DNA of 52,087 nucleotides from DTU063 sp001512695. Its GTDB lineage: Bacteria > Bacillota > Thermosediminibacteria > Thermosediminibacterales > Tepidanaerobacteraceae. A program made the position numbers and the translations under genes. The stretch covers positions 1-52,087 of the forward strand of contig JBASOM010000137.1 in assembly GCA_049658265.1 (NCBI GenBank). Reading direction: 5' to 3'. The notes beneath the pieces were generated by a model, which did not search any database, had not been told where the DNA came from, and saw only the letters and a program-made list of their open reading frames with translations. Position 1 is the first letter of the stretch, and each line of letters starts with the position of its first letter. This document shows positions 7,749 through 16,545 of this stretch, one piece after another.

Positions 7749-9068
7749 TTAATCGCTCCCTTTCCTTTGACGAGATTTTATCCATATAGGAGTTCCTTCA
7801 AATCCAAAGGCCTGTCTGAGTGTATTCTCTAAATATCTAACGTACGAAAAATGAAAAAGCTTGTTATCATTGACAAAAAAAACAAAAGACGGTGGCTTTA
7901 TAGCAGTCTGAACGGCATAATATACCTTCAATTTCCTACCTTTTATCGTTGGCGGTTCTGATATAGCCGTAGCCTCATTAATTAAACTATTAAGTACACT
8001 TGTCTTGACTCTGAAAGTATAGTTTTCCATTACAGAATTGATGAGTTTGATTATGCGATTAATTCTTTGACCGGTCTTAGCTGATACATAGACAATCGGC
8101 GCATACTGCATAAAAGCAAATTCAGTTCTGATTCTTTCATTGAATTCCTCTACAGTATGTGAGTCTTTGTCTACCAAATCCCATTTGTTTACGGTGATGA
8201 TTATAGCTTTGCCGGCATCATGAGCCATGCCAGCAACACGCTTGTCCTGCTCCGTTATGTCCTCTGATGCATCCAGAACCATTAGCACCACGTCGGCCCG
8301 ATTGATAGCTCCTATGGCGCGCAGACTGCTATAATATTCTATATCTTCGTTGATTCTGCTTTTTCTTCTAAGACCCGCAGTATCGATAAAAATCAATTTC
8401 TTCCCGTCTAATTGAAGGTATGTATCTATTGCATCTCGAGTGGTTCCGGGAATATCGCTGACAATAACCCTTTCTTCTCCAATGATTGCATTTAGCAGCG
8501 ATGATTTCCCCACATTGGGTCTGCCAATAATGGCCACTTTGGTGACGTCTTCATCTTCTTCATCTTCACCGCGTTTTTCGATATAATCAGTTATTCTGTC
8601 AAGCAAATCTCCGATAGCCAAACCATGGCTTGCTGATATAAATATAGGGTCTTCAAAGCCCAACTGATAAAACTCGTAGTTATCAAAGCTATTCTCGTAA
8701 TTGTCCACTTTGTTTACAACCAATAACACCGGTTTTCCGCTTCTACGCAAAAGCTCGGCCACATCCATATCGGCAGGCGTCATTCCCTCTTTTCCATCAA
8801 CCATGAACAAAATTAAGTCTGCGGTATCTATGGCAAAATCGGCTTGCCGTTTCATCTGCTTTAATATGACATCTTTAGATGATGGTTCTATGCCTCCCGT
8901 ATCAATCAAGGTGAAATGTTTGCCATTCCAATCCGTCTCACCGTATATCCTGTCACGGGTTACACCGGGTTTATCATGAACAATGGAAATCCTTCTGCCC
9001 ATAATTCTGTTAAACAGTGTTGACTTGCCCACATTGGGCCTACCGACAATAGCTACTATAAAACTCAT
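7749..9068 (-). CDS. der: Ribosome assembly GTPase Der (EngA)
   Basis: Der has two consecutive GTPase domains and is needed for 50S subunit maturation. Both P-loops are GRPNVGKS (near residues 9 and 180), each followed by a DTGG/DTAG switch and an NKxD motif (NKVD, NKWD). The C-terminal KH-like domain ends in FEGTPIWIKSRQRKGSD. The ATG at 9068 gives 439 residues, normal for the family; an upstream in-frame extension of 33 codons has no support. GGGGG and GAAGAAAG lie just upstream. Confidence 0.96.
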   Translation of the reverse strand: MSFIVAIVGRPNVGKSTLFNRIMGRRISIVHDKPGVTRDRIYGETDWNGKHFTLIDTGGIEPSSKDVILKQMKRQADFAIDTADLILFMVDGKEGMTPADMDVAELLRRSGKPVLLVVNKVDNYENSFDNYEFYQLGFEDPIFISASHGLAIGDLLDRITDYIEKRGEDEEDEDVTKVAIIGRPNVGKSSLLNAIIGEERVIVSDIPGTTRDAIDTYLQLDGKKLIFIDTAGLRRKSRINEDIEYYSSLRAIGAINRADVVLMVLDASEDITEQDKRVAGMAHDAGKAIIITVNKWDLVDKDSHTVEEFNERIRTEFAFMQYAPIVYVSAKTGQRINRIIKLINSVMENYTFRVKTSVLNSLINEATAISEPPTIKGRKLKVYYAVQTAIKPPSFVFFVNDNKLFHFSYVRYLENTLRQAFGFEGTPIWIKSRQRKGSD

Positions 9069-9159
9069 CTTTCTTCTGCCCCCAATTCTTTTATTCAGGA
9101 AATGCATTTGTAATTTAACTATTATTACCTGCATCAATATTATTGTCAATAAATAGCCT

Positions 9160-9636
9160 TTAGTCAAGTTGACTTAGCTTGTTTTGCTCCCTTTTTTTTA
9201 CAGCTTTAACGAGCTCAACAAAATCCCTGTATTTTACCTGTATGCCCAAAATGGTAAGGGGCCGCCCTACTGTTACGAAACCCAATCTTCTTGAAAAAAA
9301 ACCTCCTATTTTGGTTAAGAGATTTACACTGTTTAGGGTATCGATAAGGATTATACCATGAGTATCGACGCCTAGAAGACTAAAAAAACTTAACAATGCC
9401 CTTTTTATCAATGGCCGCTCACCCGCCATGCCCAAAATATAAATTTCTGAGCCATACTCATCCTTACCCATAAAAAAGGGTGTTCCTATTTCAAAAGGCT
9501 CCGTCTTGTCATAATGGGGCAGCACTAAAAACTCTCTTGATGTTGGCACTCGATCCGAAGGTAATAAACCGAGATGAATGGAGGCGGCAACTACCGAAGA
9601 ATGGGCACTTCCATAACAGCAGTAGAATATTTTCAT
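9160..9636 (-). CDS. DUF3189 family protein, copy 1
   Basis: A 158-residue member of DUF3189, a family of unknown function found mainly in spore-forming Clostridia. The N terminus MKIFYCCYGSAHSSVVAA looks like a beta strand plus a Cys/Ser/His-rich loop, which could be a binding or catalytic site, but no activity is known. A strong AGAGGGGGGAG site precedes the ATG. Its first four bases overlap the stop of the second copy (ATGA overlap), so the two are translationally coupled. Position between spoIIP and der hints at a role in development or the envelope, but this is only context. Confidence 0.8.
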   Translation of the reverse strand: MKIFYCCYGSAHSSVVAASIHLGLLPSDRVPTSREFLVLPHYDKTEPFEIGTPFFMGKDEYGSEIYILGMAGERPLIKRALLSFFSLLGVDTHGIILIDTLNSVNLLTKIGGFFSRRLGFVTVGRPLTILGIQVKYRDFVELVKAVKKREQNKLSQLD

Positions 9637-10100
9637 CGACTCCCCCCTCTTTCTGTAGGAGCCAATTGCTTAGCCCTTACACTTTGAACCAAGTTTTTTA
9701 ATCTGCCAAAGTTTTTTTTAATCCCCGAAACTATTAGTCTTCTACCCAAGAAACCCAAATTAAATATTCTAATCAAAAAAACACCTAACAGAATAGTGCC
9801 ATTATAAAGATGGTTTAGGTCTACAAATTGCACTGAGTCAGCCGGAAAACCATAAACCCCTGCGATGCCGACTAAGGTTTTAGCAAGTATCTTTCCACTG
9901 TTCTTTGTTCCTATTGCGAATACATCTCTTCCTTTATCATCCCTTCCCACATGTATCAGTTCCCCAAATTCGCAATCACTAATATTATTGAACAAGTTCA
10001 GGGGAAAAATCTCTCTTTCTTCGTCAATGTACTCAAGATGCAAGAAAGCAGCCACCATAGCAAGGCAGCTGCCCCAATAACACGAATAAATTACTTTCAT
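9633..10100 (-). CDS. DUF3189 family protein, copy 2
   Basis: A 155-residue paralogue of the downstream gene, with the same N-terminal plan (MKVIYSCYWGSCLAMVAA) and the same mid-protein GRDDKGRDVFAIGT, which parallels GKDEYGSEIYILGM in copy 1. GGGGGAG precedes the ATG. The Ser/His pair of copy 1 (SAHSS) is replaced by SCLAM, so the copies may have diverged in function. It starts 36 bases after spoIIP. Confidence 0.78.
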   Translation of the reverse strand: MKVIYSCYWGSCLAMVAAFLHLEYIDEEREIFPLNLFNNISDCEFGELIHVGRDDKGRDVFAIGTKNSGKILAKTLVGIAGVYGFPADSVQFVDLNHLYNGTILLGVFLIRIFNLGFLGRRLIVSGIKKNFGRLKNLVQSVRAKQLAPTERGGSR

Positions 10101-10136
10101 ACAAACTCCCCCGGTGTCCTACATTGATAAACAGTT

Positions 10137-11333
10137 TTAGTTTTTTTGTTCATCATCATCTTCACTTTCAGACCCGCATTCCCCTGAGGCAGATTTTTTG
10201 TCACCTAAAAAATTCGCAAATTCTCTGCTTGAAAATCGTTTTACTTTCTCGCTCAGTTCGTTGATGCCTCCAGTGGATATTAGCATATAAGCTCCAAAGC
10301 CAAGCACTGCTATTCCCAAAATCCACAGCAAAGCTCTTGAGCTGCCGCCACCTTCTCCGCGTATTTTTGTAGTTGCTCCTTTACCGGGTGTACTCTCCTT
10401 TGCATAGTCTTCACCGTAAATGGTAGTGGCTATCACATCTGCCATTATATTGGCACCGTCTTGCGCCTTATATCTTGAATTTGTATATGTGCCCGCTTCA
10501 ACCAAAATACTTCTCGGATATAAATCTTGGTTATATGCGCCTTTGCCGTAGAAAATTCCCTTTATTAGACCGGGGTATTTGTTGTCAGCTGTGGCCTTTA
10601 GCTGCTTGGCAAAATTATTAACCGTTTCCATTTGAGGGTTTTGGCGTCCTACGACCAGTTGTATCCTTGCAAGGTGTTGACCATTAACATTCCCATAGTA
10701 TTCCTCTGCTGGGACTGCATCTCGATGGATATCTACAATGGCATCCGGAGCATTTTTTAAAAGCTCGGCGGCGGTGCGTCTGGACCTTTGGTAGGCCATT
10801 GAATCATGAGGGTCGTGAGATTTTTCAGATTGGATTACCTTGATACCTTTTTCTTCTAAAGCTGCCTTTAATGCCTTGCCAACTTTATATATTCCGCCAT
10901 TGTGAGGAATGCTGGCTTTGCCGTCAGTTGGAATGTAGGATTCATCGCTGTGAGTGTGATAAATAGCAATTACTTTTTCTTTCTTGGTGTCGGCTACTTC
11001 CAAAGAAAAGTCTCCAAAGACTAGTGCCTCGTCCTGGGATTCAGTTTGCCCTAAGGTCTTTTGTATATCCACCCTTTCTTTAAATTTTGCATAGGCCTTA
11101 TCCCCAGAAATCTTTGTTATTTCGTATAAAATATTATCTTCATTTAGGTACTGGTCCCCTATATGCAATACTCTGGCAGTGGAAAAAATTTTCTTGTTGG
11201 TTCCTTCCTCATAAACAGTATAATAACCTTCATCTCTCTCTTCCTCAGCTAAAGCCGTGGAGCAAAAAATGGAGAGAATAATTACAATCACAATAACAGG
11301 TATTATTTTTTTGCCGCTATTCCCCTTCTTCAC
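10137..11333 (-). CDS. spoIIP: Stage II sporulation protein P
   Basis: SpoIIP is an amidase/endopeptidase that, with SpoIID and SpoIIM, thins peptidoglycan during engulfment of the forespore. Residues about 10-30 form a signal/anchor (IIPVIVIVIILSIFCSTALA). The catalytic region has AIYHTHSDESY, DIHRDA and LVEAGTYTN, matching SpoIIP zinc-ligand motifs. A second hydrophobic stretch (ALLWILGIAVLGFGAYMLI) lies near the C terminus, before an acidic tail. The start is probably GTG 11333, six bases after AAGGTG; GTG 11342 is also possible. It overlaps the end of the DUF1614 gene by 17 bases, so the two are coupled. Confidence 0.92.
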   Translation of the reverse strand: MKKGNSGKKIIPVIVIVIILSIFCSTALAEEERDEGYYTVYEEGTNKKIFSTARVLHIGDQYLNEDNILYEITKISGDKAYAKFKERVDIQKTLGQTESQDEALVFGDFSLEVADTKKEKVIAIYHTHSDESYIPTDGKASIPHNGGIYKVGKALKAALEEKGIKVIQSEKSHDPHDSMAYQRSRRTAAELLKNAPDAIVDIHRDAVPAEEYYGNVNGQHLARIQLVVGRQNPQMETVNNFAKQLKATADNKYPGLIKGIFYGKGAYNQDLYPRSILVEAGTYTNSRYKAQDGANIMADVIATTIYGEDYAKESTPGKGATTKIRGEGGGSSRALLWILGIAVLGFGAYMLISTGGINELSEKVKRFSSREFANFLGDKKSASGECGSESEDDDEQKN

Positions 11334-12012
11334 AGTCTTCACCTTCTTCCTGGGGACTCTTCCGTTCTACCAAGCTGCTGGTCACCGAGGACTTTTCGGC
11401 TTTTTTCTTCGCCCAGCTTCCACCCAAGAGTTTTTCTCCTGTTTCGCCGACTATTTCACACAATCCAACTGCAATAACCCCTGATATGACAGCTGCATCA
11501 AGAATTCCAGCCCCCCCTATAGTTGTCCCCACAGGCCTTGCTGCTATGCCCAGGGCAGAAATAATATCGCTTATTATTATACCCAGTATGCCTGCAATGA
11601 AAGCTCCCCTTCTAGAACGGCCAAAAATATAGGCAATTATTCCCGCGATGATTGCAAAAGCTAATATCGGTTCAACAATCATGGTCCCGGGCTCTGCCGG
11701 CAATATCCTGCCCGCAACATAAATTGCAGTTCCCGTTATCAAAGCTGCAATTATTGATCTCACTTTTTCTTGATTCGAATCCGCAGTAACAATTAGATAA
11801 AGGGCTAAAGCAATTGGCACAATCCCTCCTCCTATATTGATGGACATTCGTCCTCCAAGAGGGATATCAGGCAAAAAACTGCCGATAACCATTAAACCGA
11901 TAAAAATTATCGCCATGCTGTCGGTCATGTGCATTCTGTCTAAAACCCTTTGCAGTAAACCGAAGTAAATCAGAACTGCAATTACCAGCAATAAAATAAC
12001 CCCTGCAGGCAT
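11317..12012 (-). CDS. DUF1614 membrane protein
   Basis: A 231-residue, very hydrophobic protein of the DUF1614 family, function unknown. About six membrane segments fill residues 3-195, and the C-terminal 35 residues are charged and cytoplasm-like (SWAKKKAEKSSV and after). AGGAG lies eight bases before the ATG. It overlaps spoIIP, so it may belong with envelope remodelling in sporulation, but no direct evidence is visible. Confidence 0.8.
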   Translation of the reverse strand: MPAGVILLLVIAVLIYFGLLQRVLDRMHMTDSMAIIFIGLMVIGSFLPDIPLGGRMSINIGGGIVPIALALYLIVTADSNQEKVRSIIAALITGTAIYVAGRILPAEPGTMIVEPILAFAIIAGIIAYIFGRSRRGAFIAGILGIIISDIISALGIAARPVGTTIGGAGILDAAVISGVIAVGLCEIVGETGEKLLGGSWAKKKAEKSSVTSSLVERKSPQEEGEDCEEGE

Positions 12013-12082
12013 CGGGTATTCTCCTTTCCTGGAAAATGTCTGTAATTATGATGCCCTCAGGAGTAAAAAAATATACTTGCGA

Positions 12083-12895
12083 CTATATGAGCTGCAGAAC
12101 TGCTGCTAGGCTTCCGGTTTTACCTTTGTCCTTCCTGTGTGAAAAGAAGATGTCATTCCTACAAGATGTGCAAAAGCCGCTTTCGGTTATGTTTTGCGGA
12201 TTAATTCCTACTTCTTCTAATTGCTTTCTGTTGGTTAAAACAAGGTCCAGCTTCCACTTGCCTTTACCTGTCTCCTTGATGAGCTCATCAAAATAAACAA
12301 AGGCTTTTTTTAGACTATCTACAACTAGTTCATCCACTTCATAGCAGCAGACACTTATGCAGGGACCTATGCCAACTAAAATGTGTTCAGGCTTTGAGCC
12401 AAATTCTTTCATCATCTTAAGTACAGTCTTTTGCCCAATCTTTTTCACAGTTCCTCGCCAGCCAGCGTGTGCAAGACCAATAGCAGGAGTTTCAACATCT
12501 AATAAAAACAGCGGTACGCAGTCCGCATAATAGGTTACTAAGGCCAGCTGCCTATCTTTAGTTATAAGTGCATCTATGCCTTTGATATCGGATTGCTTGA
12601 AAATTCCCTTTCCCCTATCATGTAAGGTTGCTACATGGATTTTATCTTCATGAACCTGATCCGATGCTACTAGGTTATTGGGGTTAATGCTCAGAGCCTT
12701 ACAGAAAAGCCTGTAGTTTTCTATGACATTTTTCTTGTCATCATCTTTTCTCAAACCCAAATTCAAGCTGTCATACGGATGCTTGCTCATACCTCCCATG
12801 CGGGTAGAAAAACCGTGTTTCACAAGACCCGTCTTCTCAAAAGCGGGTATTGTAAGATAAGCCAGGCCCCCTTGATAATTTAGTTTAAAAGCCAT
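12083..12895 (-). CDS. pgeF: Peptidoglycan editing factor PgeF (YfiH/DUF152)
   Basis: A 270-residue member of the PgeF/YfiH family (also annotated as multicopper polyphenol oxidase). In E. coli the family corrects wrongly incorporated residues in peptidoglycan precursors. Conserved metal-site and core motifs are HGFSTRMGG, SDQVH, YADCVPLFLLD, AHAGWRGT and GPCISVCCYEV. The ATG at 12895 follows GGGGTG by six bases; the frame is open three codons further, including a GTG. It begins 14 bases after the radical SAM gene and is surrounded by envelope genes. Confidence 0.92.
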   Translation of the reverse strand: MAFKLNYQGGLAYLTIPAFEKTGLVKHGFSTRMGGMSKHPYDSLNLGLRKDDDKKNVIENYRLFCKALSINPNNLVASDQVHEDKIHVATLHDRGKGIFKQSDIKGIDALITKDRQLALVTYYADCVPLFLLDVETPAIGLAHAGWRGTVKKIGQKTVLKMMKEFGSKPEHILVGIGPCISVCCYEVDELVVDSLKKAFVYFDELIKETGKGKWKLDLVLTNRKQLEEVGINPQNITESGFCTSCRNDIFFSHRKDKGKTGSLAAVLQLI

Positions 12896-12909
12896 TACAT
12901 GCACCCCAT

Positions 12910-14622
12910 TTATTTAGTATGGCAAATTTTGCAACTCGCGCATTTTTCGTCGGTACACCTTGTCGTAGGTTTGCCTTCCATTGCTCGATGAAATTCGGAA
13001 ATAAAAAATTCCTTTTTTAAACCTATGTCGATATGTTCCCAAGGCAAGATTTCATCCTGGTCTAATGGGCGATGAGCGTAAAAGTCTATACTTTTGCCTT
13101 CAATTTCAGCCTTTTTAAATGCAGTTGTGCTGGCACCTTTTTTGTAAATATCATAGAGCAAAAGGCCAGTCTGCCTATCGCCTCGGGCGAGAGCCGATTG
13201 AATCTCTGAAAGTCGCGGACTTTCAAATATTAGCTTTATGCCCCTAGGTCTTAGTTGAGTTTTTAGGAAATTGATTCTGTCGTTTAGCAATTTTACAGGC
13301 TCCATTCCGAGCCACTGAAAAGGAGTAAAAGGCTTGGGAATAAAGGGATTTACGCTTACGGTCAACATTCCCCTCTTGTTCCCTATGGCTTTCATGTATT
13401 CCTTTAAAGATAATAAAAAATCCACCATTTCCTTTAAATCTTCATCGCTTTCCCCGGGTAATCCGATGATGTAGTACAGTTTTAAATTGTCAACTCTATA
13501 CTTGTGTGCCAGCTTAACCGAGTTTATCACATGCTCATCGGTTATGCCCTTATTTATGACCTGTCTTAGTCTATCGGAACCGGCTTCCGGGGCAATAGTT
13601 AAGGTCTTGTGACCACTGAAAGCTAATCCCTGCATCAGGGGCTCTCTCAAGGTGTCGGCACGCAGGGATGACACCGAAAACTTTATGTTGTTTTCCACCA
13701 ACTGCTCAGCCAATTGGTCAATAAAAGGATAATCGGATACGGCAGCTCCGACAAGGCCGATTTTGTCCTTGTGTTTTGATCCAAACTCGGCCCGCTCTAA
13801 AACCTTATCCAATGACCTGTGACGCGGAATTCTATAACAATAACCCGCCATGCAGAACCTACAATTTCTTCCGCAGCCCCTTGACACTTCTGTCAGAAAC
13901 ATATCTTTAAATTCCGTATAGGGTGTTAAGATAACGGATTCCGTATTGTACTCGTCTATGTCTTTTATCCATCTCTTAGTGACTTTAGCAGGTACATAGC
14001 TTTCGTGTCTTATATCCAGGACTTTTCCCTCTTTGTCATATGCTACTTTGTAAAATGAAGGAACATACACTCCCTTAATTTGCGCTAGTGCCTCAAGAAT
14101 TTCCTGCTTGTCCCTGTTTTGGAAATGCCTGTACTGCTCCAGTATATCATGTATCACTTCTTCACCCTCGCCGATGACAAAAAAATCCACAAAAGGTGAA
14201 AGGGGTTCGGGATTGAAGGTGGCTGCAGGTCCTCCTGCCATTACCAAGGGTCCGTTTCTGTTTTGTGAAAAAGCGGAAATGTTAGCAGACTCGAGGATTT
14301 TAATTATGTTGATATAATCCAGCTCAAAGGATATGGAAAATCCTACAATGTCATATTCATTTATAGATTTGTCCCCTTCAAGAGTAGTAATATTGTCTGC
14401 ATTCTCGTAACTTGGAATGAAGGCTCGATGGCAGAGTGCATCATCCCTGGAATTTATCTGATAATATATCGAATGAAATCCCAGGTTTGACATTCCCATA
14501 CTGTATGTATTGGGATAGACCAATGATATATTTATAGGTACAGAGCCAAAAGTTTTAACGGGTAATAAAAATACCTCAGCTGATAAAAGCTCTTTCATAT
14601 CCAGTTTGTTCTTTACAGCCAT
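12910..14622 (-). CDS. B12-binding-type radical SAM protein (TIGR03960-like)
   Basis: A 570-residue radical SAM protein. The N-terminal 200 residues resemble a cobalamin-binding-like domain (VGFSISFELDYINI, GGPAATFNPEP). The cluster motif CGRNCRFC (CxxxCxxC) falls near residue 250, and a C-terminal CxxxxCxxCxxC (CTDEKCASCKIC) could hold another metal centre. This matches the conserved Firmicute family often labelled TIGR03960 family B12-binding radical SAM protein, whose substrate is unknown. GGAGG lies five bases before the ATG at 14622. The usual DUF2344/RNase G partners of this family are not beside it here; nrdR lies 15 bases upstream. Confidence 0.88.
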   Translation of the reverse strand: MAVKNKLDMKELLSAEVFLLPVKTFGSVPINISLVYPNTYSMGMSNLGFHSIYYQINSRDDALCHRAFIPSYENADNITTLEGDKSINEYDIVGFSISFELDYINIIKILESANISAFSQNRNGPLVMAGGPAATFNPEPLSPFVDFFVIGEGEEVIHDILEQYRHFQNRDKQEILEALAQIKGVYVPSFYKVAYDKEGKVLDIRHESYVPAKVTKRWIKDIDEYNTESVILTPYTEFKDMFLTEVSRGCGRNCRFCMAGYCYRIPRHRSLDKVLERAEFGSKHKDKIGLVGAAVSDYPFIDQLAEQLVENNIKFSVSSLRADTLREPLMQGLAFSGHKTLTIAPEAGSDRLRQVINKGITDEHVINSVKLAHKYRVDNLKLYYIIGLPGESDEDLKEMVDFLLSLKEYMKAIGNKRGMLTVSVNPFIPKPFTPFQWLGMEPVKLLNDRINFLKTQLRPRGIKLIFESPRLSEIQSALARGDRQTGLLLYDIYKKGASTTAFKKAEIEGKSIDFYAHRPLDQDEILPWEHIDIGLKKEFFISEFHRAMEGKPTTRCTDEKCASCKICHTK

Positions 14623-14637
14623 TATTTCCTCCAATAT

Positions 14638-15093
14638 TTATCTGTTGCTTTTCAATCTTTCAATTTCTTCGATGTAAGAATCGATATCTTTGAATTGCCT
14701 GTAAACCGATGCGAATCTTACATATGCCACCTCGTCTAATTCCTTGAGTCTGTCCATCACCATTTCACCGATTTTTTTGCTTTCCACTTCAAGTTCCATG
14801 TTATTTTTCAGTTCCTTCTCAATGTCATTGGCGATCTCCTGCATCATTTCAATAGAAATTGGACGTTTCTCGCAGGCTTTAATCAGGCCGTTTATTATTT
14901 TATGCGTGTCAAAAACCTCACGTATACCGCTCTTCTTTATAACCGTCAAGGGCAGCTCGTCCACCCTTTCGTAGGTGGTAAATCTCTTTTTGCATGAAGG
15001 GCATTCACGACGCCTTCTGATTATTGTCCCTTCCTCCGTTGGCCGAGAATCCATAACCTTGCTTTCCATATTGCCACAAAAGGGGCATTTCAT
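14638..15093 (-). CDS. nrdR: Transcriptional repressor NrdR
   Basis: NrdR senses ATP/dATP and represses ribonucleotide reductase genes. The N-terminal zinc ribbon has CPFC and CPSC pairs (residues about 3-34), followed by RRRRECPSCKKRFTTYER and the ATP-cone domain (VIKKSGIREVFD onward). The 151 residues are the standard length. The start is the ATG before KCPFCG, preceded by GGGAGGTG; an upstream ATG sits within this site. No NrdR-box pair or nrd gene was noticed in the window. Confidence 0.96.
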   Translation of the reverse strand: MKCPFCGNMESKVMDSRPTEEGTIIRRRRECPSCKKRFTTYERVDELPLTVIKKSGIREVFDTHKIINGLIKACEKRPISIEMMQEIANDIEKELKNNMELEVESKKIGEMVMDRLKELDEVAYVRFASVYRQFKDIDSYIEEIERLKSNR

Positions 15094-15151
15094 TCTACCA
15101 CCACCTCCCATATAGATATTATACTTGTTTTCGCTGTAAATTTAAAGAAAT

Positions 15152-15418
15152 TCAAGGTGTTCCTGCTTTATTTGAATGGATGTAATGTTGCAGTTCGACC
15201 AGGATAACATCGGAGCCTATAGTTTTGATTTGTTCCCAGGGAATTACATAATCTCCCGTCTTAGAAAAAATGCTAAACAGCTTGCTTTGACCGGGGATGA
15301 TTATAGATTTTATAACTCCTCTTTCCAAATCTATATCAAAATCAGAAACAAATCCCAGTCTCTTACCATCAACAATATTGATAACTTCACGTTGCCTTAA
15401 ATCTGATGTCTTCATCAT
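15152..15418 (-). CDS. ylmC: YlmC/YmxH family PRC-barrel protein
   Basis: An 88-residue YlmC/YmxH sporulation-associated protein with one PRC-barrel-like domain (LRQREVINIVDGKRLGFVSD). Function is unknown, though the family is typical of spore formers and often lies near sigG. The start is one of two adjacent ATGs (15418 or 15415), after AAGGGGGT. It is the first gene of the run leading to gpsA. Confidence 0.88.
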   Translation of the reverse strand: MMKTSDLRQREVINIVDGKRLGFVSDFDIDLERGVIKSIIIPGQSKLFSIFSKTGDYVIPWEQIKTIGSDVILVELQHYIHSNKAGTP

Positions 15419-15455
15419 AGATAAAACCCCCTTGTCAATTAAACGAGAAGTTTTT

Positions 15456-15493
15456 ATTATAGTATTATATTCACATATTCCCAAAAATGTGAA
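15456..15493 (-). promoter_or_regulatory. Overlapping promoters of the ylmC operon
   Basis: Two sigma-A-like arrangements are interleaved: TTCACA (15488-15493) with TATAAT (15464-15469), spacer 18; and TTGGGA (15479-15484) with TATAAT (15456-15461), spacer 17. Either would start RNA about 30-45 bases before ylmC. Confidence 0.6.
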
Positions 15494-15516
15494 AGAAAAA
15501 AGGCCTTATTAGGCCT
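15492..15516 (-). terminator. Terminator after sigG and the 44-residue peptide gene
   Basis: Perfect inverted repeat AGGCCT (15501-15506) and AGGCCT (15511-15516) with a four-base loop, followed on the minus strand by six T residues. It separates the sigma-factor operon from the ylmC operon; the T-run touches the ylmC -35. Confidence 0.85.
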
Positions 15517-15543
15517 CCATATGTGCTTCAATTTAGTATAACA

Positions 15544-15678
15544 TCATTTTTTTGCTACTATGTTCATTTGACTTAGATTTTTTGTGTTGTAGGCTATGGT
15601 ACTTCTTGGAACTACATAGAAATTCATTAGTACCAGCACTGACAGCAGCAATATAACAAATCTATTTAAAAGATTCAT
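15544..15678 (-). CDS. Small 44-residue membrane peptide, unknown
   Basis: A short gene just after sigG. A GGAGATG site lies seven bases before the ATG. The product has a hydrophobic stretch at residues 5-23 (NRFVILLLSVLVLMNFYVV) and then a short polar tail ending in NIVAKK. This looks like a single-pass membrane peptide or a signal-anchored peptide. I do not recognise a family. Its place between sigG and the terminator makes co-expression with sigG likely. Confidence 0.6.
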   Translation of the reverse strand: MNLLNRFVILLLSVLVLMNFYVVPRSTIAYNTKNLSQMNIVAKK

Positions 15679-15691
15679 TGTATCATCTCCG

Positions 15692-16465
15692 TTAAATATA
15701 TTTTCGCATGTGTTTTAAGGCTGCCTTTTCCAGGCGCGAAACCTGTGCTTGAGATATCCCAATTTCCTCAGCAACCTCCATTTGCGTCTTTCCTTCAAAA
15801 AATCTAAGGTTTAAAATCTTTTTCTCCCTTTCACCTAATTTTTGCATTGCTTCTTTTATTGAAATGCCCTGGAGCCATTGGTCATCTTTATTTTTTTCAT
15901 CACTTATCTGGTCCATAACAAAAATGGGATCGCCGTCGTCGTGATAAATGGGCTCAAAAAGTGAAATTGGCTCCTGAATGGCATCTAATGCAAATACTAT
16001 CTCTTCAGGAGACAAATTCATTTCCTTTGCCACTTCAGATATAGATGGCTCTTTGGAGTGCTTTGAAATTAAACTGTCTCTAACCTGGAGAGCTTTATAT
16101 GCTATATCTCTCAATGAGCGGCTTACTCTTATTTGATTGTTATCTCTCAAATGCCTGCGTATTTCTCCTATTATCATAGGCACAGCATATGTTGAAAACT
16201 TTACATTTTGGCTCAAGTCAAAGTTGTCTATTGCCTTCATTAGGCCAATGCATCCTACCTGAAACAAGTCATCTACATATTCTCCTCTATTGTTAAACCT
16301 CTGAATTACACTGAGCACCAGTCTCAGGTTGCCGTTTATGAGCTTTTCTCGAGCGTCCTTATCTCCTTCTTTTACTTTCAAAAAAAGCTCCCTCATTTTG
16401 GCATTGGAAAGGACCGGGAGTTTTGACGTATTAACTCCGCATATCTCAACTTTGTTTGCAATCAT
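15692..16465 (-). CDS. sigG: RNA polymerase sigma-G factor (forespore)
   Basis: Late forespore sigma factor. At 257 residues it matches B. subtilis SigG closely, beginning NKVEICGVNTSKLPVL, the N-terminal signature of sigma-G. Region 2 has DDLFQVGCIGLMKAIDNFD and region 4 has TQMEVAEEIGISQAQVSRLE. The start is the ATG at 16465 after GGGGGAGG; the frame is open eight more codons without a ribosome site. It lies 80 bases after sigE, and that gap holds a sigma-F-like promoter, as expected for forespore-specific expression. Confidence 0.97.
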   Translation of the reverse strand: MIANKVEICGVNTSKLPVLSNAKMRELFLKVKEGDKDAREKLINGNLRLVLSVIQRFNNRGEYVDDLFQVGCIGLMKAIDNFDLSQNVKFSTYAVPMIIGEIRRHLRDNNQIRVSRSLRDIAYKALQVRDSLISKHSKEPSISEVAKEMNLSPEEIVFALDAIQEPISLFEPIYHDDGDPIFVMDQISDEKNKDDQWLQGISIKEAMQKLGEREKKILNLRFFEGKTQMEVAEEIGISQAQVSRLEKAALKHMRKYI

Positions 16466-16500
16466 TAAAACCTCCCCCTGTCTTCCCAAGTTATCATTTA

Positions 16501-16530
16501 AAGTTTTGCCATCGGGAGAGGTTTTTATGC
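16501..16530 (-). promoter_or_regulatory. Sigma-F/sigma-G type promoter of sigG
   Basis: GCATA (16526-16530), 15 bases, GGCAAAACTT (16501-16510). This fits the sigma-F consensus GYWTA-N15-GGNNANAHTR at every position but the last. It lies between sigE and sigG, where B. subtilis also has a forespore promoter. Confidence 0.75.
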
Positions 16531-16545
16531 ATTTTTGTCATTAGA

